A stretch of 64,000 nucleotides of DNA from Acanthosepion lycidas (Eukaryota > Mollusca > Cephalopoda > Sepiida > Sepiidae), in the NCBI GenBank assembly GCA_963932145.1, contig OZ010577.1, positions 22,357,924 to 22,421,923 of the forward strand, read 5' to 3'. The notes beneath the pieces are model-generated. The model ran no database searches. It was not told the origin of the DNA and was given only the letters and a program-made list of their open reading frames with translations. This document shows positions 42,765 to 53,800 of this stretch, piece by piece; the stretch's first letter is position 1; every line of letters starts with the position of its first letter. Made by a program: the position numbers and the translations under genes.

Positions 42765-43275
42765 TCTGTCTATATTTCTGAGATGAGGTATTATGTACAT
42801 TATTTACATTATTCGGACTATTGTCCTCATCTTTGTTGTCATATTTATCACAATGTTTCAGACAGATAAAAGCGATAATAACAACAAGAAATTGCAATAT
42901 GAGCTCTGGTAAAAACATGAATTGATAACAGCAAAAATTGCAATATGAGCACTGGTAAAAAAATGTTGCTGATGACATTAGGTTTATAATACCCAGAAAT
43001 TCATACACAGATGTCCTCAAGTGGATAAAGGCGTTGGTTAGATCCAGTGACAGGACCCAAACAGTACGAGTTAAGGGAGTGGAGAACTTGGAGAGGGAAT
43101 TAACAGGAGATAACTGATAACTGACATCCATTAAACATGGCACGTGGAACTAGAACAGTCTACCCCAGTTCAAAGGATTCCGTTCGACATCCCAACCACC
43201 TGAAGAAGGCCAGAGTGTACAATGTTGTGATAAATATGGCAACAAGATGAGGACAATATTTCGAATAATGGGAAT
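42765..43275. mobile_element. Penelope-like non-coding unit flanked by inverted ends
   Basis: 42765-42862 is the end module on the minus strand and 43188-43275 is the same module on the plus strand. The interior (42870-43180) matches, inverted, the untranslated segment at 40770-41060: 'GGCACGTGGAACTAGAACAG' and 'TGCAATATGAGCACTGGTAA'. The right copy has lost the GGCTGAAAC part of the core. The interior has a 30-bp-scale repeat of 'TTGCAATATGAGC'. Confidence 0.65.
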
Positions 43276-44280
43276 AAAGTACAATTTTGGGGACCAACTT
43301 AAAAAGCATCTAAGAGATTGGATAATGATCAGAGTGAGGAATTCAGCAGTAATTGCTCATTAAAATCACACTGATATTAGACAAAGTAATTGCAATAGAG
43401 TCAGCCAAAAGATTTTACAAAGATATTCAAAGTGTACATGGCCTGCCAGGGAATGAATATTCAAGTCCGGTTTTTAGCTTACCAAATAAAACAGAAACGT
43501 TCCCATTTATTTTACTGATATGTATCCTTTTAAAAATACAGAACAAAAAACTCATCAATTTCATTGGCAGTATCTTGAATAGGTCATTCCCTCAACATTT
43601 TTTTTTTGTCTGCTAAACCTCAAAGAATGGTGCAATCTCTAGCAATAACCACAAAAAATAATATTGCTCAGTATTTACCATCATCTTTTATACCATTGAC
43701 AGAAAAGCAAAAAACAATGGAGTCTTCAAGAACTTTACATAATTCCTTGAATTTTTCTCCTCAATATTCCACTCTGTTACAGTTCTAAATAATGGCATCA
43801 CACTGTTGACTTTGAAATCACAAATTCTTGCAAGCATATTTGGACATACACATTGAAAAAGTAGAGAGGAGGGATGTTAGCAAACCTCATAGAATGGCAA
43901 ACAGGAAACAGGAAAGAAAAATGAATTAACATTTGATGGTTATTAGGGCAAAGACATGAAGATAATGGCCCTGTATATAAACAGTGTGTCACATTCACTG
44001 GTTGAACTGTTTTGTGAATAACTAGAGAGAAATGATGGAGGTGCTTTGTGTTTAATGATGAATTTGAGAAAACTTAAAGAACCAGGTGATTTGAAAGATT
44101 TGCAAGAAAGATGGGTGAATGTAATAAAAACTGAAATTAATAGAAAGGGGACAAGAGGAAGCTAGAAAAGAGAAGAAAAATAAAAGAAACAGCAGCCAAA
44201 GTAAAATGGCAATTTGAAAAGAAAAAAAGAAAAAATTCTTTATAAAATGAGCTGACTAGTTATTGTTTCTTGCTCATCAA
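43276..44280. other. No recognisable feature
   Basis: Two consecutive plus frames at 43353-43616 and 43606-43788 have no recognisable domain. Region may belong to the decayed retroelement further right, but I cannot support that. Confidence 0.35.
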
Positions 44281-46079
44281 AGCTCAACCGAGGAATTAAA
44301 AATCCTGTACACACTGACTAAAAGAAATGGACGGAAAAACGAGAATAAGAACTATAAAAATTATTTTTAATAAAAGCTATAATATTAAAATTATATGAGA
44401 AAAATTAAGAAAGTATTTGAATATGTAAAAATTAATATAAAAATTATTTTTCATAAAACTGATAATACTGAACTGTATAAAAAACTAATTAAGAAAATTA
44501 GAATGTTACTGACATGCTTCCATTTTCAAAGAAATGAAGCCAGATGGTTTATTAAAAAAAAAGAAGAAAAATTGATATGTAAATATTTTAGAAAAAAAAA
44601 AGACTTCAAATTGATGTTACAAAAACTTAGAAAAATGAAGTCAGATGGTTAAAAAAATGGTATAATGAAGCCAGACAGTTTAAACATTCTCTGGCAAAAT
44701 TTAGAAAAAATGGGTCTTGGCTTTGATGTTATCAAAAACCAGTCAAATTACAAACATGCACAGTTTTTATGTGATGGGAATAAAAAGTATATACCCCCTA
44801 AGGAGTTGGTTTTTGATCTAGTTGTAGTCACTTGTTTGCTATATAAGAGGAAAAATTTTAACAGCAAGGTCAGAAGAAAATATACTACATTCAGGTGAGA
44901 AAACTGTGAATAAAGTATGGACTGTCTCTTTGCTGCTGCTGCTGAAAAGACAGACCATCTTTGGTATGTAAAGGCAGTCATCTGGGAGAAAGGAATAGAC
45001 CACACTCTGGTGAGAAAACAGTAATCTGGATTCAGAATAGATTGGAACACCTGGATGAGAAAAGCTGTGACCTGGGATGATAAAAGACTGCTTTTGCTAC
45101 TACTACTATTGGTGAAAAAGGAGAAGAAGAAGAAAAAGGAAGAAAGGAGAGCCTCTAAACACTTACGATAATTCTCTTTATGAAGCATGTCTTTTCCTAA
45201 AACAGATCTTTATCTTATTTAAATGTCTTTTGTAAACCTGTTAGTGTTTATCTCATATTTGAGAACACTGTTTCCAAAATCCTGAATATTTTGTCTAAGG
45301 GACCCAGAGAACCAGCTTCCTCTGAGGTGAGTCTGCTTTTTTTACCATCACTTCAACTTTTGAACTATTGCATTTGTGAACTTTTCAACATAACTAAGTT
45401 TCTTTTGATGCTAAAAATTGATTTACATGAACTGTTTCTCTACAAAAAAGGAATTAAAATTCTTTTGTTAACAAAAACATTTGTTTTACATGAACTATTG
45501 TTTTCTATGAGAAAACTGATTTGTATTCTGAAAGACCTGTTAACCTGCCTTGATGGGTTAAGACACAAAGAAAATGTTGTGCAAGGCCTATATTGTATTT
45601 TGCACAATTTGTACATTGTGAAAATATTTTTGTCTTATTAATAAAAGTTTGTTTCTTTACAAATTTCAATTTCAGTAAGTGTCTTGTCTTTTTCATTAGT
45701 GCCTTTAAAAGTACTTGTAAAAGAAAGGATAAAAGATTAGGAATCCCCTCCTTCTCCTTTCCTTCCCTGTCTCTTTCTCTTCTCTTGTTTTTCCTTTTTA
45801 GTACACAAGCATCAATATTTTGACACAGATATACTTATAAACAGATTACACTGAAACCAATACAGCCACTGTTTCTTTTTGTCTCTCTCTTTTCTAGTTT
45901 TCTCTTGTCACCCACTTTTTTACATCTGTTTTTATCACATTGATTAAATTTTCTACCTCTAATAAAATCTTTAAACATGAGTGAGGTTAAAAAATATACA
46001 AAATAGTAAATCAGTATGAGAGAAGCAAGAATAATCTCTCAGTATTGGCTGTGAATGATAATGTTTCCTGTATGTATTG
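44281..46079. other. Possible 5' part of the gypsy relic; no clear motif
   Basis: Lys-rich plus frame 44395-44652 and short direct repeats of 'GGTGAGAAAAC' (44894, 45012) with a variant at 45056. It lies just upstream of a pol relic on the same strand, so gag or LTR origin is possible, but no gag zinc knuckle, primer-binding site or LTR pair was identified. AATAAAAG near 45640 could be a polyadenylation signal. Confidence 0.25.
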
Positions 46080-46680
46080 TTGTGCAAAAATTAGAGAAAG
46101 GTTGTTGGAGAGCCACATTTCCTTTGAGTGAAGAGGAGGTTCTGTTACAATTGAAGGAACTGCTGGCTGACTTTGAATCAGTTTTCAGTGATGAGCTATG
46201 CTTTTGAAAGAATTTTAAAGTTAACTCACTAGTTGAGAAGTCAGCAATATCACAATTTTGTCGAGTTCATGGTATATTTTATTTGCTAAAGAATGGAACT
46301 GAGAAGAATTTGATTGGCTAGAGAAACAATGTATCATTAAAACAGTCACATATTCTCACAGGGCTGCATACATTTTACCATTCAATATCCAAAGTCAATA
46401 ATGGAACCATTTGAGTATGCGAAGATGATAAACATGTTTGTACTTTGTGACACATATCCAATACACATACTGAGAATTTGTTTGCTAGCTTAAAAGAAGG
46501 AGAGAAATTTAGTAAGCTGATTTGAGTCATGTGTATCAGCCATTTGAATTAGACAAAGAAATACAAAAGTAACTCTCCATTAATACCCAGCATGGTCATC
46601 AACCAGCTTGCTTGCAATTTGATGAATATAATGGAAGGACATTCATTTCTGTAAAGTAGGTACCTTCACAAACTTTCTAA
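46080..46680 (+). pseudogene. Ty3/gypsy reverse transcriptase relic, first part
   Basis: Fragments in at least two frames follow the order of a gypsy RT: LLADFESVFSDEL with a short gap then NFKVN; KQCIIKTVTYSHRAA; NLFASLKEGEKFSKL in one frame; and ADLSHVYQPFELDKEIQK in another. The last holds the first RT catalytic Asp in the LDLSxAY-type motif. The region of the YxDD motif lies beyond the break at about 46680 and is not seen. Stops are frequent; this is dead. In gypsy elements this enzyme copies the element's RNA into DNA. Confidence 0.7.
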
Positions 46681-48180
46681 AGAAAAAGCTGAGAAATGTG
46701 TTTTAAATAATTTAAGTATTTTCTTTAAAGTTAAAGTGTGGTTTTGTGAGATAGATAATAGCCTAAAGATAATCTATAAAAGAAAGAAAAAATATTTTAT
46801 GCCATTAAATAAAGATTTTAAACACCTTTAAACCAAAAAAGTAAAAACATATTTCTACCCAGTTTGATTAGGAAATTTGATGGATCCTGACAAAAAAGAA
46901 ATTAAAGCACTTTAAAAATCTCTTAAAAACCTGATATCTGTTCCATGCAGTTGTTTTGAAAAAAAAAAAAAAAAAAAAGAAGTAAATTTGAGGATTAGTT
47001 AATTAAATTTTGTAAAAATATTACTGGCTTTTTGCAAAACATTAGAAAAAATACATTTTCCCCAGCAGGGTATGTCCTCACTTGTCAACATGTTCAAAGG
47101 TCAAACAACTGTAATCTTACAACCCTGCTTGTATTTGTAAAAAACTGCCATAAATCAAAAAATATATAGATGCCCATTATTAGAAAAGTTTGTGAAAATA
47201 TGTTTCTGATCAGATTCAACCACTTAATTAGGCAATTTTTTTTTTTTATCTTTATTGTATTTCTAAAATTATTATAATGACATAAAACATTTTTTTAAAC
47301 AGATCATCAGTATGAATAGATTAGTAAAAATTTTGAATAATTTTTGGTAGCCATCAAATGTTCATGTCAAGGGACATAATTCAGAATTTTATTTTGATCT
47401 TACATTGAATAAAAATAATCAAACAGTTTGTAAATTTTTTAAAAAATAAATAAAATTATTTAAAAAAATAATATTCATGCTAAAAAATGGCATTAAACTC
47501 AATATTTTTCAATTCTTCAAACACATATTTCTTTTATATTAAGTTCATTGGCAACGACCAAGTTTTGAAATAGTTTTAAAATTGGACTGCAAAGATACAT
47601 GCCAATTTTTCATAAACAAATATACATCAACATTTTTTTCTCTTTGTAAACAAAAATACAGAGTATATTTAGTAAAATAAAGTATCAGCAGTTTTTCACA
47701 AAAAATTTTTGAGTTTTTTTATTCTTTTCTTTAGATTTTGGACCATAGTTTTTATGTGTTCATTGCTAATATTAAATATTTTTTTAAAGATATAACACCT
47801 TTGGGGATTTAGCTTTATAAAAATGCAAAAATTAGGAATATCCAAAATTCATTAGTACAGATCAACCAAGAGTTAAATAAATGGGGTGTACAACAAACCT
47901 GAAAAAATGCTTCCACAAAATTTAAAGATAAAAAAGACAATATGATTTTTATTAATTAATGAATAAATGCTGAAAATTTTAATTAAATTGATAATATAAT
48001 TTTTGGTAAATTTTTAAAAACATTAGTTTTTTTAAATGTTTTTTTTTTCAGATGTCAGATGTGCATTGCATGATTTTGGAGGTGCCTTATTAAATTACAA
48101 GGAGATTATAGTTAAATTTCAGGGACTAACGATTCTCATCATCTTATAAATCTTTAAAAATTGTTTACATGGGATACTTT
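46681..48180. other. AT-rich segment splitting the gypsy relic
   Basis: About 1.5 kb, extremely AT-rich, no protein motif, with an A19 tract near 46960-46978. It separates the RT and RNase H parts. It may be an insertion, but no terminal repeats were found. Confidence 0.4.
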
Positions 48181-48700
48181 TGGTCTCCAACTGAAAAAGA
48201 GAAAATATCATGTCTTTCTTCTAGAAGTGATCAATATGAACTTTACAATCAGTCCAGCTTCAAGAGAAAGCTGCTGCAATACAAAAGACCTCTGCTTCAA
48301 AGAACTTAATCTTTACTGGAGCTTCCAATTATTATGAACAGTGATTTACACTAATTTGTCATGTCTTATTGAACCGATGCTTTGTTTAGTAAAGAAGGTG
48401 AAAACTTTGGTGTGTAGAGTAGGTTAGAAAAGGGCTTTTCAAGATCTCAAGTAAATGTTGTGTTCTGCATCTTTACTAACATATTCGAACCCTTCAAGAC
48501 CAAATTCTAGAGCAATAATGGCTCAGGCAATGAATAGGGGGAGTGAAAAGTCAGTGTATTACTCTTTATCCACATTGTTTTCTGCAGAGAGAAATTAGGC
48601 TCATATTGACAATGAAGGATTAGCACTTGCGCTTGTTGTCAGAAAATGAATCACTCTGTGTATGTCATTATTTTCACTCTGTACATTAATTGTTTGATGG
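48181..48700 (+). pseudogene. Ty3/gypsy RT thumb and RNase H relic, second part
   Basis: In one frame VKKVKTLVCRV, then KRAFQDLK resembles the connection after the RT palm. MAQAMNRGSEKSVYY, SLSTLFSAERN and HIDNEGLALALVV follow, matching the RNase H start of gypsy pol (the region with the xxGSExPVAYxSRxLxxAExxY pattern). Stops interrupt it. Same strand and order as the part at 46080-46680, so one element was split. No integrase or 3' LTR identified. Confidence 0.65.
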
Positions 48701-48884
48701 TCAGGAACTAAACTGGCTCTCTCATCCTAGTACATTAGGTGTGAGTAGGGTTGTTACCCACTCTGTAGCATAAAAAAAAGAAGACCCATCAAAAGATAGA
48801 TAAAGTCTTGATTAGTCAATAGCTAGCTAAGTAGTGTTGGTGTTTCAATAAAATTAATGTGGGGGAAGGCAACTGGAAACATAA

Positions 48885-49115
48885 TAACAATCATGACAAC
48901 AGGCTTGGGGAAGCTGTGGCACACAGAGGAGAGGACATATTGAAGGTAAAAGCGACAGAAATAATGAGTTTGTGCAAATGGATGGCAGAATAGGAAGGGG
49001 CAGGGATAATGAAAAAACAAAATCTGATAAAAGCTACAAAGGATAGGAAGTTGTGGAGAGTCATGATTACCCACGTCCTGAAAGGACACAGCACATTGAA
49101 GAAGAAGATACCAAC
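48885..49115 (+). pseudogene. LINE RT C-terminus fragment
   Basis: Contains the frames for ATKDRKLWRVMITHVLKGHS, as in the 4375 family (RKLSRAMITN). Frame opens at 49009 and the upstream 'GAAGGTAAAAGCGACAG' is a decayed IEGKR-type segment. Followed by no recognisable feature until 49815. Confidence 0.65.
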
Positions 49116-49814
49116 TATAAAACAAATCGGGGACTGTTTACTAAAAATAAAACAATTTCTCCTCTTGCTGCTACTAGTGTCTGACATTGGACATGATTTT
49201 AAGTTGCCTTTAATTACAAATTAAATTACGATGATATGTTCCCCAACAGTAATGCTGATTGTCTTAGTTATCTTCCATTAAATGACTTAGTAGCGGATTG
49301 TTTAGTTTGTTTTAGTTTAGAAAATGGATCATATGATGAATTTTGCTAATTTTCTACATCAGAGTATATTTGGAAACTAAAATGAGTACTGTTATAAGTA
49401 GAGTAGATAAATTGACTACCAATGCCAGGAGAAACCTTTGTTGAAATAAAACTCTATTAAACAAGTAACAAGAACAGAGTGGTAAGGATAGTGTGTTGCT
49501 GGGATTAGTTAGGTTTTCATTCATCCCAGGCTGATGTTGAAAGTAATTCACAAACATCATCAGATCCATGTTGGTATAGTACAGTTGAAATCTTTTGCTT
49601 AGTACTATTGTGGTGGACAAACATAGACGCTAATCAAAATGACATGCAAAGCTTGTGAAGTATGTATTCAGGCTTAGAACAATCTGAATAAAACTAGAAG
49701 GATAAGGAATATCCAAATTAGGAAAAAACAAAAAGCACATTTTGTTAATTCATTCAGAGGCCATATGGTTTTGATTGTTGTTAATTAGTAATTAATATTC
49801 TCTTTGGTACCTCA
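49116..49814. other. No recognisable feature
   Basis: An 88-codon minus frame (49354-49620) has no recognisable domain. No repeat match. Confidence 0.35.
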
Positions 49815-50410
49815 ACTTTATGACGGCCCTGTTGGCTGGGGCTTTAGAATACGCCGACTGCACCTCTGTAGAGGGGTAAGACCCCCCCCCAAATGAGGCG
49901 TCCTGGGTATGACGTTAAACTGCATCCAACAGCAAGGCCTCTGATCAGGAGGTTTTGAGGAGCGTGGAACCACCTCTTAATTGCTGGTGTTCCCAGGTCC
50001 ACCTTGACCCGGGGTGGTAGCACCTGTTAGGGTCCCAGCTATGGGCAAATAGTGAGCTCCTAGTTTTACTCACGTCCTGGGTATGACAGTAAACTACATC
50101 CGCGTCCTGGGTACGGCGATAAACTGCATCCAACAGCAAGGTCTCAGATAATGTTTTCAGAATGTTGCCAGCTCAAAGTTTTTGAAACAATAATGTTGCC
50201 AGCTCAAAGTTTTTTTGTAAAAAAGTAATGTTGCCAGCTATGCGTTTTTTTGTGAAGGAATAGTGTTGCCAGCTATACGTTTTTTTTTGTTTTTTTTTGA
50301 AACAATAATGTTGCCAGCTATATATTTTTTATTCCATACAAAATAGGCATTTAAAATTCATATAAACTGGATTTGGCATTAAATAACCCGCAGTGGTTGA
50401 TATGCCATAA
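49815..50410 (-). repeat. Chimeric dispersed repeat, copy 3 of 3 (most complete)
   Basis: Minus-strand order: SINE-tail module (50410-50375, 'GCAGTGGTTGATATGCC' on plus), tandem units (50325-50150), then the GC-rich module. The latter contains CTAACAGGTGCTACCACC, GGTCAAGGTGGACCTGGG, AAGAGGTGGTTCCACGC and CTTGCTGTTGGATGCAG. It extends further than in the other copies, to 'GTGCAGTCGGCGTATTC' and 'CCAGCCAACAGGGCC'. The phrase 'GCGTCCTGGGTA' recurs three times (about 49898, 50078, 50101). Many CpG remain. Confidence 0.65.
50150..50325. repeat. 'AATGTTGCCAGCTA' tandem repeat
   Basis: Five units of 31-46 bp, each AATGTTGCCAGCT(C/A) followed by a T-rich run and GAAACAAT or similar. Its inverse corresponds to the 'TTGCTGGTAATA' units at 1525-1640 and 9305-9350. 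Confidence 0.75.
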
Positions 50411-50429
50411 AACTCAAACAAACAAACAA

Positions 50430-50790
50430 TCAACTTTATGAATTTAAGAGCAGTACTAAATTGGCAGCTAGGTTTCATCATTTTACAGCTGAAGTGGCTA
50501 GATGTCATCATAAATTCTATGCTAATAGTTTCTTCACTCACACTTCTCGCTTCTGGAATTTTCCTCCAGTTTCTTGATTTTCAGTCAACTTTGACCTTCA
50601 AAAATTTAAATGCAATATCAATCATTATCTCTTTTCTTCTTAATTCCAGTTCTTTTATTGTCCTCTCTCCTTAATAATGCTTCCTTTTTCTCATATATTC
50701 TCACACTCAGTAACTCTTTGTGTCTTAGTGACTTTATTGCGTTGCTTGGGGTGAACTGATTAAAATCAATTGAAGTGAAATGAAGTGAGG
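50430..50790 (+). repeat. LINE 3' end fragment, sense
   Basis: 'TTGGCAGCTAGGTTTCATCA', 'TTTACAGCTGAAGTGGCTAG', 'CTAATAGTTTCTTC' and then the 3' UTR blocks with 'CAGTAACTCTTTGTGTCTTA' and 'GCTTGGGGTGAA'. Matches 54500-54770 inverted. The first part encodes the LINE C-terminus in decayed form. Confidence 0.65.
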
Positions 50791-50889
50791 GTCATGAAGT
50801 CATCTTTTGCTTCAGCCACAACTGAGTACAAATCTTTGTGATGGATGGTCTACCTGTGATATTAGTAAGTGATTATGACTCATGTTTCT

Positions 50890-51365
50890 TCAATGAAGAG
50901 TTCTTCTTCTTCATGTGCTGTGTCCCTTCAGGACATATGCAATCATGGCTCTCCACAATTTCCTGTCCTTTGTAGCTCTTAATGAATTTTGTCTTTTGGT
51001 TATTTCTCCCAAACCCTTTTTCCACTCATTTAGTCAAGCTCACTAAGTATGTTATGCATTATTTTCCTCTGTCTCTTTGGCTTCCAGTCTATCTTGTGAG
51101 TATCAGATTTGCCAATTCCTCTTTCCTCATTATGTGTCCTAGAAATTTCAGCGATCTCTTCCTGATGTTAAGTAAAAATTTCCTTTTTGTTTCCATTTAC
51201 TCTAGAACTTCATTGTTGCTCATGTATTCAGTCCACGGTATCCTCAACATCCTTCTGTACAACCACATTTCTATGGCTTCAAGTCTCTTTTTCATCTTTG
51301 AGGAGATTGTCCAGCATTCACTGCCATACAGGACAGATATCACATAACAGTTCAGTAATGTTTTT
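50890..51365 (-). pseudogene. LINE RT C-terminus, longest fragment
   Basis: Inverse of the 4215-4600 family, running from 'CACTGCCATACAGGACAG' (51325) to 'GTGCTGTGTCCCTTCAGGAC' (50918). Read on minus it gives the ordered pieces seen at 4215: a YRR-type segment, RTHNEE, and the RKLWRA area. The plus frame 50982-51347 (121 codons) is antisense. Confidence 0.65.
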
Positions 51366-51429
51366 TTTTTGTTTCTAACAAAGTTTTCTTTTCAGGAACA
51401 TAGCACAGAAAAGAAAAAGAAACAGTGCA

Positions 51430-51640
51430 CGTGGTCAATCATGGGGTCTTCATAATTTTCCATCCCTTTTGACTCTAAGCAACATTTAACTCTTCTTTCT
51501 TTGTCTTTTATCACTATCCATTCACACAAACTCACTCAAGGTGTTAATTTCTGTTTCCTTCCAGCCTTCAATGTGTCCTCTGAGTGTTAAATTTTCCAAG
51601 CCCACTTTCCCCATTACCACATTCAAATAGGCAACAAAGC
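51430..51640 (-). pseudogene. Second LINE fragment, same family
   Basis: 'GGTCAATCATGGGGTCTTCA', 'ACAAACTCACTCAAGGTGTT' and 'CAATGTGTCCTCTGAGTG' are diverged versions of the 50935-51110 blocks in the same order and strand, so two related fragments lie in tandem. Confidence 0.45.
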
Positions 51641-52299
51641 TGACGAAAGGAGGCAGAAAAAGGACGTTGTCATAGCCTACCAGAACTCCCCCTCTTCAAT
51701 GAAAACAAAAGTACTCAGCTTGACAGCCACTGTTCAAAAGCCATAAACTAGCTTAATTTTAGACTGGCTCCGTATATCCAATTCTGAGACAAGAAAAAAA
51801 AAGTTATAAAAATATTTTCTGATCAATCAGAAAATATTCACAGAGTTTCAATTAACATTTCAATTTTTGAGGCACTTCAACTGCCAGTAATTTGATTCCA
51901 AAATTGAAAGCTCATCCAAGCTACTTTGATCATTTGCCTGTCCACTGCCTATTTTGGCTGAGCACTTGCTGAAGACATCTTTTCTCTTAAAACAATTTTT
52001 CATCATAGAAATTCAGAATGAGGAATTAACAAATACTAAACATTCCAGTTTGTATGGATGACCAGACTTATAACAAATTTTGCATAAGAGAAAAGGAAAT
52101 TGAACAGAGAATAGAATGTGATTACAGTAGATATTGTCCAACAGCACAGGATGTTGCAAACCCCAATCATTAAACTAAGAAGTTGAGTCATGTTTTGAAA
52201 CAGCCTCACCAAATCTAGACTCTCATACAGATTTTATGCTTGGTGTCTAACACATTTAAAAATATCTAAACTGTTAGTTGCCTATAACCACTTTCTCTG
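51641..52299. other. No recognisable feature
   Basis: No gene or repeat match seen. Confidence 0.4.
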
Positions 52300-52455
52300 A
52301 TCAATGACTAAAAATGATTTTGAGCAAATGAACACTGTAAATCATAGAGACAGAATCACAAACAAAAAACTATATCAAATAAAAGAAACCACATCACCCA
52401 AAGACTTTCAACAGAAGCAACAACTAAAATGGATTGCACATGTAACTCAAAGAGA
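52300..52455 (+). pseudogene. LINE coding fragment ('QLKWIAHV' family)
   Basis: Open frame with LYQIKETTSPKDFQQKQQ and LKWIAHVTQRE. Segment 61000-61130 encodes a related piece. The LxWIAHVxR motif is typical of the region after the RT domain in some LINEs. It is cut by a microsatellite at 52456. Confidence 0.6.
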
Positions 52456-52492
52456 ATATATATATATATACACACACACATATATATATATA
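52456..52492. repeat. (TA)n(CA)n(TA)n microsatellite
   Basis: Lies at the junction of two different LINE fragments. Confidence 0.95.
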
Positions 52493-52918
52493 AAAGCTGT
52501 CTGCATGCAATCTGTTTAACAGGTGTAATATTGGAGGAATCGAGACTTTTCTTATACAGTCTCAGTTACAGTGGACTGGTCATGTCTTGATAATGTCTGA
52601 TGACAGGATACCCAAGATCCTAATGTACAGCCAGTTAGATCAGGTCTACAGGAATGTAGGACGCACATGGCTAAGATACAAAGACAAATCAATATACCAC
52701 ATAACATCTTCAAGAAGCGAGAGGAAGATCTAAAAGGTCAGTCAATCTAAGAGTGATCACATCTCACAATCCTCACTCTTGCTCCATATGTGGCTCCCTT
52801 TGTAAATCACTAGCGGGTCTTAAATGCCACTTAAGATTATCACACAAAATTTCATAACTGAATCAACTAAGCTGTCAGATCCTCATACGTCGAAACCAAC
52901 GGGAAAGTCCATTATTAT

Positions 52919-52956
<38 letters not shown>
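52493..52956 (+). pseudogene. LINE C-terminus with C2H2 zinc finger
   Basis: Reading frames give CNIGGIETFLIQSQLQWTGH, then VLIMSDDRIPKILMYSQLDQ. In a shifted frame, at about 52768-52840, CSICGSLCKSLAGLKCH with RLSH follows: a C2H2 finger with spacing C-2-C-12-H-4-H. LINEs whose RT proteins end in a zinc finger after a QLRWTGHV-type motif are known in animals. The element ends with CGAAACCAACGGGAAAGTCC and an (AT)n tract (52921-52956). Frameshifts make it a pseudogene. Confidence 0.65.
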
Positions 52957-52960
<4 letters not shown>

Positions 52961-53010
52961 ATCAAGTTGTTGACTTTCCCACTATTTCAAACAAAAGAAT
53001 AATGGAAAAA

Positions 53011-53190
53011 ATACCTCCATCATTACTAGAAAGACTAATAACAGTTACTGGACTTGAGAAATCTCATTTCCTGAAAATTTGTTTTAATAGAAAGATTTTA
53101 TAAATTTCAATCAACTGTAATGGTAGCTGTTTGTTCAATGAATGCTGAATTTTTCCTTATAAGGAAACAGCTAATATTACTATTTCCCAC
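53011..53190. repeat. Dispersed repeat of unknown type, copy 1
   Basis: Matches 61375-61560 with the same orientation: 'TTACTGGACTTGAGAAA', 'TTTCCTGAAAATTTGTTTTA', 'TATAAATTTCAA' and 'TATAAGGAAA'. No coding potential and no termini recognised. Confidence 0.55.
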
Positions 53191-53724
53191 TGAAATCTAA
53201 TGCTGATGACTGAAGATAACCATAGAACTGCCAGGCATCTGATGTAAGCAGCAGTAATCAAGACCACTACACAATGAAAACCCCCCTCTACTCCTACTAT
53301 GTGTATGATCTTTTACATGATCTTTCTCTAGAACCTTGATGCAATACCAACTCTTACTTATGTGACAGAATCTCAAGACAAACTCTCTAATTATTTTTGT
53401 ATATTTTCCCAAAATGAAACCATAAATTAATCTTTGTTTTTAACACCTCATCTCCCCTGCTGGCTTACCTTTTATTCTTTATCCATTACTGTGAGTTATG
53501 GTATCTTAGATGGCACACTCAAACAAGGCCTTTCCATAGTCATCAAAACTATAGCTCTTGTAAGAACACTGAAAACTAATGTCACCAGTTCTTTGTTCTT
53601 GTTCAAGACTGTACTGTACAACAACCAGAGTTTCTCCTGCTGAATTGTCCAAGCATCAGAAACAAACTGCATTTCAACTTCTGGAATCAAATTCATGCTA
53701 TCAAGCTGTAGTGGTTGACCTGCG
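53191..53724. other. No recognisable feature
   Basis: Overlapping plus and minus frames at 53434-53962 lack recognisable motifs. Confidence 0.35.
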
Positions 53725-53800
53725 ATTTTATTTTCTAATCATTTCACCTGAACCAATGGTAATAAAACAACTAAGATGCAAGGGGTTACTAAGTGTGAGA
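53725..53800 (-). repeat. LINE 3' UTR fragment
   Basis: Inverse gives CACACTTAGTAACCCCTTGC and ATCTTAGTTGTTTTATT, matching the 3' UTR of the 25525 family. The 127-codon plus frame (53579-53962) reads through it and is not a gene. Confidence 0.5.

Noticed and set aside
43353..43788. Two adjoining plus frames as a frameshifted gene
   Set aside because: No recognisable domain, no codon bias, and a run of T at the junction; likely chance frames.
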